The notes under the pieces are model-generated. The model worked only from the letters and a program-made list of their open reading frames with translations, was not told the DNA's origin and made no database searches. A program made the translations under genes and the position numbers. Shown here piece by piece: positions 24,892 to 32,575 of a DNA stretch of 64,000 nucleotides. Where the stretch lies: assembly GCF_008327685.1 (NCBI RefSeq), contig NZ_BDDE01000020.1, forward strand, positions 186,001-250,000, given 5' to 3'. The number at the start of each line of letters is the position of its first letter. Position 1 is the stretch's first letter. This stretch comes from Actinomadura sp. K4S16 (GTDB taxonomy: Bacteria; Actinomycetota; Actinomycetes; Streptosporangiales; Streptosporangiaceae).

Positions 24892-25260
24892 GTGGAACCC
24901 GGTGGTCAGCTGAACATGCAGGAACTCCTCCAGCAGGCACAGGCCATGCAGGAGCAGCTCTTCAACGCCCAGCGCGAGCTCGCGGAGACCGAGGTGACGG
25001 GGACCGCCGGCGGCGGGCTCGTCACCGCGAAGGTCAACGGGCAGGGCGAGGTCACGGGCCTGTCGATCGACCCGAAGGCGATCGACACCGACGACCCGGC
25101 CGACACGGCGGAGACTGTGGCCGACCTGGTGCTGGCCGCGATCCGCGACGCCGCCCGCGAGGCGCAGGAGCTCCAGCAGGAGAAGATGGGCCCGCTCGCC
25201 CAGGGCCTCGGCGGCGGCGGGGGCATCCCCGGCGGCTTCCCCGGCCTCGGCGGCGCCTGA
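24892..25260 (+). CDS. YbaB/EbfC-family nucleoid-associated protein
   Basis: 122 residues: a central helical-dimer YbaB core (NMQELLQQAQAMQEQLFNAQRELAETEVTGTAGGGLVTAKVNGQGEVTGLSIDP) and a Gly/Pro-rich tail. It binds DNA and, by its fixed place between dnaX and recR, is linked to repair or nucleoid structure. I start it at GTG 24892 after GGGGAG; an internal ATG at 24916 is possible. It is separated from dnaX by 162 bases, which may hold its own promoter. Confidence 0.9.
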   Translation: MEPGGQLNMQELLQQAQAMQEQLFNAQRELAETEVTGTAGGGLVTAKVNGQGEVTGLSIDPKAIDTDDPADTAETVADLVLAAIRDAAREAQELQQEKMGPLAQGLGGGGGIPGGFPGLGGA

Positions 25261-25302
25261 ACCGGAACGCGAGCGGCACACGACCAGTAAAGGAGGGGCC
25301 CG

Positions 25303-25902
25303 TTGTACGAAGGGGTGGTTCAGAACCTCATCGACGAGCTGGGCAGGCTGCCCGGCGTCGGCCCCAAGAGCGCGCAGCGGATCGCCTTCCACCTCCTCGC
25401 CGCCGATCCGGCCGACGTCGAGCGCCTCGGCAAGGCGCTCAAGGAGGTCAAGGACAAGGTCCGCTTCTGCAAGACGTGCGGGAACGTCGCGGAGGAAGAG
25501 GAGTGCCGGATCTGCCGTGACGCGCGCCGCGACCCCCACATCATCTGCGTGGTGGAGGAGTCGAAGGACGTCGTCGCGATCGAGAAGACCCGCGAGTTCC
25601 GGGGCCGCTACCACGTGCTCGGCGGCGCGATCAGCCCGATCGAGGGCGTCGGGCCGGACGACCTGCGCATCCGCGAGCTGATGCAGCGGCTCGCGGACGG
25701 GACGGTGACCGAGCTCATCCTCGCCACCGACCCCAACCTGGAAGGCGAGGCGACCGCGACGTATCTCGCCCGGCTGGTCAAGCCCATGGGCATCACGGTC
25801 ACCCGACTGGCCAGCGGCCTGCCGGTGGGTGGCGACCTCGAGTACGCCGACGAGGTCACGCTGGGCCGCGCATTCGAAGGACGGAGGCTGCTCGATGTCT
25901 GA
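25303..25902 (+). CDS. recR: Recombination mediator protein RecR
   Basis: 199 residues, the usual length. An N-terminal helix-hairpin-helix (LGRLPGVGPKSAQRIAFHLL) is followed by a Cys4 zinc finger (Cys56, 59, 68, 71) and a Toprim domain (CVVEESKDVVAIE, LGGAISPIEGVGPDDL, LATDPNLEGEATATYLARL). It works with RecF/RecO to load RecA at gaps. It starts with TTG at 25303, supported by AGGAGGGG. It overlaps the start of the DUF5063 gene by eight bases. Confidence 0.96.
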   Translation: MYEGVVQNLIDELGRLPGVGPKSAQRIAFHLLAADPADVERLGKALKEVKDKVRFCKTCGNVAEEEECRICRDARRDPHIICVVEESKDVVAIEKTREFRGRYHVLGGAISPIEGVGPDDLRIRELMQRLADGTVTELILATDPNLEGEATATYLARLVKPMGITVTRLASGLPVGGDLEYADEVTLGRAFEGRRLLDV

Positions 25903-26452
25903 CACCAACAGCCCGCAGGACTGGAACGCCCTCGCCGAGCGCGTGGCGTGCCACGTCGACAACTACCTGAACGGCCTGGAGGCGGTCGCCCGCGGTGACG
26001 GAGGGGTGCACACCATCCCGCTGCTCCTGCTGGAGGTGTCGCAGGTCATCCTGGCCGGCGCGCAGCTCGGCGCCAGCGCCGACGTGATCCTCCCGGACAA
26101 CTGGGAGCCCGAGGTGGGCGACGACCCCGACCTCGACTCGATCCGGCAGGGCCTGGCCGAGCGCCTCCAGTCCATGGACGACTACATCGAGGTCTTCGAT
26201 CCCTACAAGGACACCGAGCCGACCCCCTACCGCCTGTCGGACGACCTGGTCGACGTGGCCAGCGACCTCGTCCACGGCCTCCGCCACTACAACCAGGACC
26301 GTCCGCTGGAAGCCCTCTGGTGGTGGCAGTACTCCTACTTCAACCACTGGGGCAACCACGCCGGCGCCGCGCTCCGCGCTCTGCACGCCTTCGTCGCCAA
26401 CGCCCGCCTGAGCGTCGCCACGGAAGTGGCCACGGAAGCCGCCCCCGCCTGA
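25895..26452 (+). CDS. DUF5063 family protein
   Basis: 185 residues with YRLSDDLVDVASDLVHGLRHYN and ALWWWQYSYFNHWGNHAGAALRALHAFV, the hallmark of DUF5063, an actinobacterial family regularly placed after recR. All-helical, cytosolic, function unknown. The ATG at 25895 lies inside the last codons of recR, so translation is coupled; this ties it to the recombination cluster by context only. Confidence 0.85.
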   Translation: MSDTNSPQDWNALAERVACHVDNYLNGLEAVARGDGGVHTIPLLLLEVSQVILAGAQLGASADVILPDNWEPEVGDDPDLDSIRQGLAERLQSMDDYIEVFDPYKDTEPTPYRLSDDLVDVASDLVHGLRHYNQDRPLEALWWWQYSYFNHWGNHAGAALRALHAFVANARLSVATEVATEAAPA

Positions 26453-26513
26453 TCCGACCGTCCGCCGCCTACCTGACCGCGCCTCCGCCTGGCCCGACCG
26501 GCCGTGCGCCGGC

Positions 26514-27086
26514 CTAGCCGGACGTGGCGGGGCCGGTCCGCGCGCCCAGCGCCCACGCGATCAGCTCGGCCGCCTTCTCGGCATCCGAGCCGATCTGCCC
26601 GCTCCCCCCGCGGCGCCACGCGTACTGTTCGAGGTCGTCGTCCCAGGCGACCTGCGCCTCCTGCCCGCGGTAGGAGACGTGCAGTAACGCCTCGTCGTCC
26701 GGCCGCGCCGCCGCGACCTGCGGGGCCCTCCGCCGCAGCGCCGCGTACAGGGACGGCACCGGTCCCCGGCGAACCCTCGGCAACTCGTCGAACCCGCTCA
26801 TCAGCTCTCCCATCAGCTCGATCATCGCCGCACCCGCCCCCGCCGGGTCATGGCCTGGACGCAGCGGATCCCCGATGGCCGGGATGAACCACGGCACCCC
26901 GCAGACGCCTGCCTTTACATAGACGCTTGGCCCCACCCAAGGGTGGTCCGTCGAGAAGATCTTGACGGTGGCCGGGAACGCCTCATACCGCTTACGGCGG
27001 AGCAACCCTTGCGTCACCAGCGCCTCAGCGAGCCGGGACGTGCCGAGGGCCGCCCGGTCGGGTTGACCGGACGACCCTCGGCGCAA
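26514..27086 (-). CDS. Protein of unknown function
   Basis: Up to 190 residues, not recognised. The central part (KRYEAFPATVKIFSTDHPWVGPSVYVKAGVCGVPWFIPAIGDPLRPGHDPAGAGAAMIELM) looks like folded protein, followed by an Arg/Ala-rich linker and a DDEALLHVSYRGQEAQVAWDDDLEQYAWRRGGSGQIG segment that ends in AAELIAWALG. No membrane helix or signal. The TTG at 27086 and a GTG near 27011 are possible starts. It begins ten bases after the CU044_5270 gene on the same strand and may be part of that operon. Confidence 0.55.
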   Translation of the reverse strand: MRRGSSGQPDRAALGTSRLAEALVTQGLLRRKRYEAFPATVKIFSTDHPWVGPSVYVKAGVCGVPWFIPAIGDPLRPGHDPAGAGAAMIELMGELMSGFDELPRVRRGPVPSLYAALRRRAPQVAAARPDDEALLHVSYRGQEAQVAWDDDLEQYAWRRGGSGQIGSDAEKAAELIAWALGARTGPATSG

Positions 27087-27096
27087 CGATGGAACG

Positions 27097-28056
27097 TCAG
27101 GGACGCTGGCCTGGACGGTCCACGACGCCCGCCGCCAGGCGGACGGAGTAGCTCTCGACGGCGCCCGTCAGGAAGCGCCCCCCGTCCGGCATGGTGTGAT
27201 CCTTGGCGACGGTGGTGCGGTGGCCCTGGTAGGCGTAGGTGGACGGGTGCAAGAGGATCTCGTCCTTCGCCCAGCCCTCGATGAGGAACGAAACCGAGAT
27301 CGCCTTGTGTCCCGCCCCGTCCTTGGCGGCCCGGTCCACGGTGACGCCGGGGATCTTCGCCATCGCGCGGTAGGCGGCGGCCGTCTGCGCCGGCGGCAGC
27401 GCGCCGTTGTTCAGCAGCAGCGACCCGAGCAGCTGGAACGCGCCCCCGTTCGGTTCGTTCGGGGTCTCCTGGGCGCGGGCCCAGGCCAGCATGCCGTCCG
27501 GGTCGATGGGCAGCTTGGCGACGGTGGCGTAGTCGATCGGCGGCATCCCCCCGCCAGTGGCGGAGGTGACGAGCTTGCCGTGGTCGTACAACGCCATGCG
27601 CCTGCCGTCCGCCCGGACCCAGTTCCGGTCGACCTGCGTCTTCAGCGGCGACCCCGGCCTGACGACCTGGCCGCGGCCGGGTGCGCCGCTGCGCCGGTAA
27701 CGGGTCTCGGTGTAGACCCACTGGCCGGGACGCGGCGCGGTGAACGGCTGCTTCAGCGCGAACGTCGCGGCGACGTTCAGCACCCGCTGCGTCTCCGTCG
27801 CCGCCACGGGTGCCGGCTGCTCGCCGCTGCCGCCCGTGGCGACGGCGGCGCCGGCGATGAGCGCCCCGGCGACGCCGCCCGCGGCGACGAGGCGGAACGT
27901 CGTCCGGCGGGACGGGCCGGAGCGGCGGGCCTCCGACGCCGTGATCCGCTCGTAGGCGGCGCGTCCGGCCGGGTCGTGGGCGGCGCCGTCGAAGGCGCCC
28001 GGCGGGCACGGGTCGGCCGGGGCCATGATGCGGCGGACTTCGTCGAGGTCGTTCAT
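27097..28056 (-). CDS. CU044_5270-family membrane protein
   Basis: 319 residues: a cytosolic N-terminus of about 50 residues (MNDLDEVRRIMAPADP..., then DPAGRAAYERITASEARR), one membrane helix (about 54-72, FRLVAAGGVAGALIAGAAVA) and a large extracytoplasmic domain. The opening is typical of the actinobacterial CU044_5270 family, always found beside an ECF sigma factor. Its start overlaps the sigma factor stop (ATGA). A role as anti-sigma factor or membrane sensor is inferred from this arrangement. Confidence 0.82.
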   Translation of the reverse strand: MNDLDEVRRIMAPADPCPPGAFDGAAHDPAGRAAYERITASEARRSGPSRRTTFRLVAAGGVAGALIAGAAVATGGSGEQPAPVAATETQRVLNVAATFALKQPFTAPRPGQWVYTETRYRRSGAPGRGQVVRPGSPLKTQVDRNWVRADGRRMALYDHGKLVTSATGGGMPPIDYATVAKLPIDPDGMLAWARAQETPNEPNGGAFQLLGSLLLNNGALPPAQTAAAYRAMAKIPGVTVDRAAKDGAGHKAISVSFLIEGWAKDEILLHPSTYAYQGHRTTVAKDHTMPDGGRFLTGAVESYSVRLAAGVVDRPGQRP

Positions 28057-28604
28057 GCCTGGTGGCTCCTCTGCAGCGGGGCGGCGGGTGCGGGACGGTC
28101 GGCGGCGTCGATCTCGGCGAGGGCGGCGGTCAGGCGGCGCCGGGCGCGGTGCAGGCGCACGGAGAACGTCTTGACCGAGCAGCCCGCCGCGGTCGCCGCG
28201 GCCCGCGCGTCGAGGCCGTCCCAGCCGACGAGCTGGAGGACCTCGCGGTCGCGGGCGGACAGGCGCCCGAGCGCGGCGGCTATGCGCCCGCCTTCGGCCA
28301 GACCGGACGCCACGTCGGCGGCCGGGGCGGGGGCGTGCGGGCGGTCGCCGCGCAGCCGGCTCCACAGCCGCGTGCGCCTGCGGTGGCCGCGCATCTCGTT
28401 GGCGAGGACGTTGCGGGCGACGTTCAGCAGCCATGGGAACGGGCGGTCGGGCGGGATGTCGCCGCGCCGCCGCCAGGCGACCAGGAACGTCTCCGCGGCG
28501 ACGTCCCGGGCCGTGTCGGGGTCGATCCGACGCGCCGCGTACCTGAGCACGTCGTCGTAGTGCGCGTCCCACAACCGGGTGAACTCCCCGTCTGGATCCG
28601 GCAC
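28053..28604 (-). CDS. ECF-type RNA polymerase sigma factor
   Basis: 183 residues. Sigma-2 lies at about 9-75 (FTRLWDAHYDDVLRYAARRIDPDTARDVAAETFLVAWRR, then FPWLLNVARNVLANEMRG) and sigma-4 at about 108-165 (LGRLSARDREVLQLVGWDGLDARAAATAAGCSVKTFSVRLHRARRRL). It is expected to direct transcription of its own operon and a regulon controlled by the coupled CU044_5270 protein, with which it shares an ATGA overlap. The start is the ATG at 28604. Confidence 0.92.
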   Translation of the reverse strand: MPDPDGEFTRLWDAHYDDVLRYAARRIDPDTARDVAAETFLVAWRRRGDIPPDRPFPWLLNVARNVLANEMRGHRRRTRLWSRLRGDRPHAPAPAADVASGLAEGGRIAAALGRLSARDREVLQLVGWDGLDARAAATAAGCSVKTFSVRLHRARRRLTAALAEIDAADRPAPAAPLQRSHQA

Positions 28605-28777
28605 GCCGGCTCCCTTCTCTCGGGTCGGTGTCGCCCAGAGATGTCCGGCAGGGCCGCTCCGCCTACACCTTGATCGAGACCACCGGAAGACGACGCGCGC
28701 CCGAGGGGCCGCCCGTCCAGACGCTGAAGACGAGCACGATCAGGGCGGCGAGTTCTGAACAGCGGCGCGGGGGCGCC

Positions 28778-29344
28778 TCAGGACGAGTTGCGCGGAGCGT
28801 GGAGAGGGACCTTGGCGGCCTGCGCGGCCATCGCGGCGATCTCGCGGACGTCCATCGACGCCAGGGGTTCGATGCCCAGCAGGTAGCGGCCGTAGGCCAT
28901 GCCGAGGGTCTGGCTCAGCAGCAGGGCGGCGCGCTCGCGGACGGCGGGGTCGTCCGGCAGGACCTTCTCCAGAGCGGGGACGATCTCCTTGTCGAAGATC
29001 GCCTGGACGCGGGCCGCGGCATCGGGGTGGGTGGGGGCGGTGCGCAGCAGGACGGCCTCGGCGGTGTTCTCGCCGGCCTCCCATCGGGCCAGGAAGGCCT
29101 GGATGTAGGCGGCCGCCACGTCGTCGGCGCCGCTGAGGTCGGGTACGGCGAGGTCGATGGCCGAGGCGGCGGCGTAGAGCTCGGCCTTGCTGCCGAAGTA
29201 CCGGATGACCATGGACGGGTCGATGTCCGCGTCCGCCGCGATCGCCCGGATCGTCGTGCGCTCGTAGCCGTCCTCGGCGAACCGGCGCCGGGCCGCGCCG
29301 AGGATGGCCGTCCGGGTCGCCGCTGAACGCTCGGTGAAAGCCAT
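28778..29344 (-). CDS. TetR-family transcriptional regulator
   Basis: 188 residues; N-terminal helix-turn-helix (RTAILGAARRRFAEDGYERTTIRAIAADADIDPSMVIRYFGSKAELY, about 12-58) and a helical ligand-binding domain. The ATG at 29344 fits better than 29356. It is divergent from an FAD monooxygenase gene with two 20-bp operator-like repeats between, so it probably represses that gene and itself. Confidence 0.92.
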   Translation of the reverse strand: MAFTERSAATRTAILGAARRRFAEDGYERTTIRAIAADADIDPSMVIRYFGSKAELYAAASAIDLAVPDLSGADDVAAAYIQAFLARWEAGENTAEAVLLRTAPTHPDAAARVQAIFDKEIVPALEKVLPDDPAVRERAALLLSQTLGMAYGRYLLGIEPLASMDVREIAAMAAQAAKVPLHAPRNSS

Positions 29345-29358
29345 GCCCGCCAACATAT

Positions 29359-29432
29359 GCCATCAAGCGTTGGCAAACACGGCGGTCCGGGTCTAGAGTC
29401 CAACACCAGTTGGCCATCAACTGTTGGCAAAC
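29359..29432. promoter_or_regulatory. Two TetR operator-like 20-bp repeats
   Basis: GCCATCAAGCGTTGGCAAAC (29359-29378) and GCCATCAACTGTTGGCAAAC (29413-29432) differ at two central bases and each contains GCCA-N8-TGGC dyad symmetry. They lie 54 bp apart in the divergent region between the TetR and monooxygenase starts. Confidence 0.8.
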
Positions 29433-29455
29433 GGCCATTGGCACCTGGAGTGACC

Positions 29456-30625
29456 ATGAACGCTGTTCCGAAGTCCACCGACGTGCTCGTGATCGGCGCG
29501 GGGCCCGTGGGGCTGTCCCTCGCCGCCTCCCTGCGGCAGAAGGGAGTGGACGCCGTCCTGCTGGACAAGGCGGCGGAGGGCGCGAACACCTCCCGGGCGG
29601 CCGTGGTCCATGCCCGCACGCTGGAGGCGCTGCGCGAACTCAAGGTGACCGACGAGCTTGTCGAGCGCGGGATCATCGTGCCGCGCTTCACCGTCCGGGA
29701 GCGGGACCGCGTGCTGCTCACCGTCGAGTTCGGCGACCTGCCGACCGAGTTCCCCTACACGCTGCTCGTCCCCCAGAACGTCACCGAGGAGATCCTGCTC
29801 GCACGGCTGCAGCAGGAGGGCGGCCTCGTCACCCGGCCGTTCGAGGTGACGGGCCTGGAGCAGGACGGGGAAGGGGTCACCGCGACCCTGGCCGGCGGCG
29901 AGCAGATCCGCGCCGCCTACGCGGTCGGGACGGACGGCATGCACAGCATCGTCCGCGAGCACGCCGGGATCGCCTTCGAGGGCGACGCCTACCCGCAGTC
30001 GTTCGTCCTCGCCGACGTGCACCTGGACTGGGCCGGCGGCAGCGAGGAGGTCATGCTGTTCTTCTCGGCGGAGGGCGTCACGGTCGTCGCGCCGCTCCCC
30101 GGCGGACGGCACCGCATCGTCGCGACCGTCGACGAGGCGCCCCCGGCCCCGACCGCCGCCGACGTCCAGACGCTCCTGGACGCGCGCGGCCCCAAGCAGC
30201 ACCCGGCGCGCGTCAAGGACGTCGTGTGGAGTTCCCGATTCCGCGTCCACCACAGGCTGGCGGCGCACTACCGCGCGGGCCGCGTCTTCCTGGCCGGCGA
30301 CTCCGCCCACGTCCACAGCCCGGCGGGCGGGCAGGGCATGAACACCGGCATCCAGGACGCCCTCAACCTCGCCGGCAAGCTCGCCGCCGTCCTGGGCGAC
30401 GGCGCCCCCGACTCCGTGCTCGACGAGTACGAGGCGGAGCGCCGTCCCGTCGCCGAGCAGGTCGTCGCGTTCACCGACAGGATGACCCACGTCGCGACCG
30501 TGGGCAGCCCGGTGCTGCGCGGGATGCGCAACACCCTGCTGCGCACCCTCGACTGGATCCCCGCCGTCCACCGCGCGATGGCGATGAACCTCTCCGAGCT
30601 GTCCACGGACCCCGCTCGCCGCTGA
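29456..30625 (+). CDS. FAD-dependent aromatic monooxygenase
   Basis: 389 residues of the PHBH-type flavoprotein family. The ADP-binding motif VLVIGAGPVGLSLAASL is near residue 10, the YAVGTDGMHSIVRE (DG) motif near 160 and the second FAD motif GRVFLAGDSAHVHSPAGGQGMNTGIQDALNLAGKLA near 280. It probably hydroxylates a phenolic or polyketide substrate using NAD(P)H. It lacks the C-terminal thioredoxin-like domain of phenol hydroxylases. Divergent TetR regulator; likely inducible. Confidence 0.88.
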   Translation: MNAVPKSTDVLVIGAGPVGLSLAASLRQKGVDAVLLDKAAEGANTSRAAVVHARTLEALRELKVTDELVERGIIVPRFTVRERDRVLLTVEFGDLPTEFPYTLLVPQNVTEEILLARLQQEGGLVTRPFEVTGLEQDGEGVTATLAGGEQIRAAYAVGTDGMHSIVREHAGIAFEGDAYPQSFVLADVHLDWAGGSEEVMLFFSAEGVTVVAPLPGGRHRIVATVDEAPPAPTAADVQTLLDARGPKQHPARVKDVVWSSRFRVHHRLAAHYRAGRVFLAGDSAHVHSPAGGQGMNTGIQDALNLAGKLAAVLGDGAPDSVLDEYEAERRPVAEQVVAFTDRMTHVATVGSPVLRGMRNTLLRTLDWIPAVHRAMAMNLSELSTDPARR

Positions 30626-30728
30626 CCAGGGCGAAGCTGGGACGGATGCGCCGCCTCGACGCGGCCGAGGATGAAGCCCCCGGCTAAATCGTTTGCCGCG
30701 GCCGTCCGGGGCGGCGCAGCATGCGGGG

Positions 30729-31577
30729 ATGCGGTACTCGATCAACATTCCGAACTTCGGCGACTTCGCCGACCCGCGGACCGTCGCGCGGGCCGCGGAG
30801 GCGGCGGAGCAGGCCGGGTGGGACGGGCTCTTCGTGTGGGACCACGTCGTCCACGTGAGGAGCGATCGCAAGTCCTTCGGCGACCCGTGGATGCTGCTGA
30901 CCGCGGCGGCGCTGGCGACCAGCCGGATCAGGCTCGGCACGCTGGTCACGCCCGTCCCGCGGCGGCGTCCGCAGCAGCTGGCCCGCCAGGTCGCCACGCT
31001 GGACGTCCTCAGCGGCGGACGGGTGGTCTTCGCGGCGGGGCTCGGCGGGCCGGTCGCCGACGAGTACGGCGCGTTCGGCGAACCCACCGACCCCGCCGTG
31101 TTGGCCGAGCGCCTGGACGAGGGGCTCGGCCTTCTCGAACGCTACTGGTCCGGCGAACCCGTCACCCACCACGGGCGCCACTACCAAGTGGAGGACGTGG
31201 CGCTGCTCCCCGCCACGGCCCAGCGGCCGCGGCCGCCGGTCTGGATCGCCGGCTTCTGGCCGAACCGGCGGCCGATGCGGCGGGCCGCCCGCTGGGACGG
31301 CGCCGTCCCGCTGTTCGGCCCCGGCTCGCACGGCCGCGCACCCGCCGTCGAGGACGTCCGCGACCTGGTCGACTACGTCCGGCGGCACCGGGAGGGCGAA
31401 GGCCCCTTCGAGATCGTCGTCGGCGGAGCCAGCCCCGCCGACGCCCGCGACGTGGTCGGCCCCCTGCGCGACGCCGGCGCCACCTGGTGGGACGAGCGCC
31501 GGCTCATCGGCACCGAGGACAACGAACGCCTCGCCCCCGTCCTCCGCCGCATCGAACAGGGCCCGCCGAAGCTCTAG
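30729..31577 (+). CDS. LLM-class flavin-dependent oxidoreductase
   Basis: 282 residues of the luciferase-like TIM-barrel family (F420 or FMN). Marks are the N-terminal strand SINIPNFGDFADPRTVARAAEAAEQAGWDGLFVWDHV, IRLGTLVTPVPRRRPQQLARQVATLDVLSGGRVVFAAGLG and PPVWIAGFWPNRRPMRRAARWDG. In actinobacteria F420 is the likely cofactor. The ATG at 30729 was chosen by family fit. The substrate is unknown. It follows the monooxygenase gene by about 100 bases and could be co-transcribed. Confidence 0.88.
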   Translation: MRYSINIPNFGDFADPRTVARAAEAAEQAGWDGLFVWDHVVHVRSDRKSFGDPWMLLTAAALATSRIRLGTLVTPVPRRRPQQLARQVATLDVLSGGRVVFAAGLGGPVADEYGAFGEPTDPAVLAERLDEGLGLLERYWSGEPVTHHGRHYQVEDVALLPATAQRPRPPVWIAGFWPNRRPMRRAARWDGAVPLFGPGSHGRAPAVEDVRDLVDYVRRHREGEGPFEIVVGGASPADARDVVGPLRDAGATWWDERRLIGTEDNERLAPVLRRIEQGPPKL

Positions 31578-31603
31578 CGTCCCCGCTCCACGGAGAAGTG
31601 AGG

Positions 31604-32104
31604 TCAGCGCCGGTAGGCGAGGACGTCATGGGCGACGGCGTCCCGTTCGGCCGCCTCCTGCTCCGCCGCCTGCCGTTCGGCTTCGATCCGGGCGTCATAG
31701 GCGGTCCGAGCTGCGGCGATCGCGCTCTGGTGCTGCTCCGTCCACACCACGAGCGACCGGATCGTGTCGTGCAGGGTCGCGCCCATCGGCGTGAGCGCGT
31801 AGTCGACGCGCGGCGGGACGGTCGGATGGACGGTGCGGCTGACGAGCCCGTCCCGTTCGAGGTGCCGGAGCGTCCGCGCGAGCATCCGCTGGCTGATGCC
31901 GTCGATCCGGCGGCGCAACTCGGTGAAGCGCAGGGACCGCTGGTCCAGCAGAGCGATGACGAGCAGGGACCACTTGTCGGCGATGCGGTCGAGGATCTGC
32001 CGGACCTCGCAGTCGTTGCGGGTGTCCCACTGCAGAACGTCCTCGTCGGCGGCGGTGACCCCGCAGCAACCCGGGGACGCGAAAGTTCCGTCTTCCATGC
32101 TCAC
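31604..32104 (-). CDS. HxlR-family transcriptional regulator
   Basis: 166 residues. The winged-helix core (about 30-125) has DCEVRQILDRIADKWSLLVIALLDQRSLRFTELRRRIDGISQRMLARTLRHLERDGLVSRTV, the HxlR signature. It ends in an Ala/Glu-rich helix. Start is GTG 32104 or ATG 32098. Several cysteines near the N-terminus (SPGCCGV, NDCEV) could make it thiol-responsive, which is inference. A long-range inverted repeat lies directly upstream. It is convergent with the LLM gene. Confidence 0.88.
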   Translation of the reverse strand: MSMEDGTFASPGCCGVTAADEDVLQWDTRNDCEVRQILDRIADKWSLLVIALLDQRSLRFTELRRRIDGISQRMLARTLRHLERDGLVSRTVHPTVPPRVDYALTPMGATLHDTIRSLVVWTEQHQSAIAAARTAYDARIEAERQAAEQEAAERDAVAHDVLAYRR

Positions 32105-32108
32105 TCAT

Positions 32109-32150
32109 GGTGTCGGACGCTCCAGCCGGTAACAAGAGATAACCGACACC
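32109..32150. promoter_or_regulatory. Inverted repeat upstream of the HxlR gene
   Basis: GGTGTCGG (32109-32116) pairs with CCGACACC (32143-32150), 26 bases apart, just before the HxlR start. It could hold two repressor half-sites or form a stem-loop. Confidence 0.4.
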
Positions 32151-32305
32151 CACCAGGAGAACCGGCGCCTCGGCTGAGAGGACCCGGTTCACGCCCACAT
32201 CCGCGCCCCGCATGGACCTCGATCAGGGCCCGCCGGGCCTGGGATCAGTCCTCGTGGCAACGGGCGTGCCGTGGTCGGTACGCCCGTTGTGTGAGCGGAA
32301 GGATG

Positions 32306-32575
32306 CTATGTGATCGGCGCCTTCCAGGTCGCCTCCCAGGTCTGGGGTCCGACGATGCCGTCGGCGTTCAGCCCCTTCTCCTTCTGGAAGGCTATGCAGA
32401 CCTCCTCCGAGTGGGTGCCGTAGATGCCGTCGACCGCAAGGCTCGTCCAGCCGCGCTGGCGCATCTTGTCCTGCCAGGTGCGGACGTCGTCACCCTTCAT
32501 CAGGGCGAGGAACCGCCCTGGCCACGGCGGAGCCTGCACGGCTGCCTGAACACTCTGATCAGTCACGTTGATCAC
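32306..32575 (-). CDS. Small peptidoglycan-binding-domain protein
   Basis: 89 residues. The C-terminal 65 residues form a PG_binding_1 domain: DDVRTWQDKMRQRGWTSLAVDGIYGTHSEEVCIAFQKEKGLNADGIVGPQTWEATW. No classical signal peptide is seen, so how it would reach the wall is unclear. GTG at 32575 overlaps the TGA of the upstream membrane protein gene (GTGA), which is why I chose it over the longer open frame. The coupling suggests the two products act together. Confidence 0.75.
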   Translation of the reverse strand: MINVTDQSVQAAVQAPPWPGRFLALMKGDDVRTWQDKMRQRGWTSLAVDGIYGTHSEEVCIAFQKEKGLNADGIVGPQTWEATWKAPIT

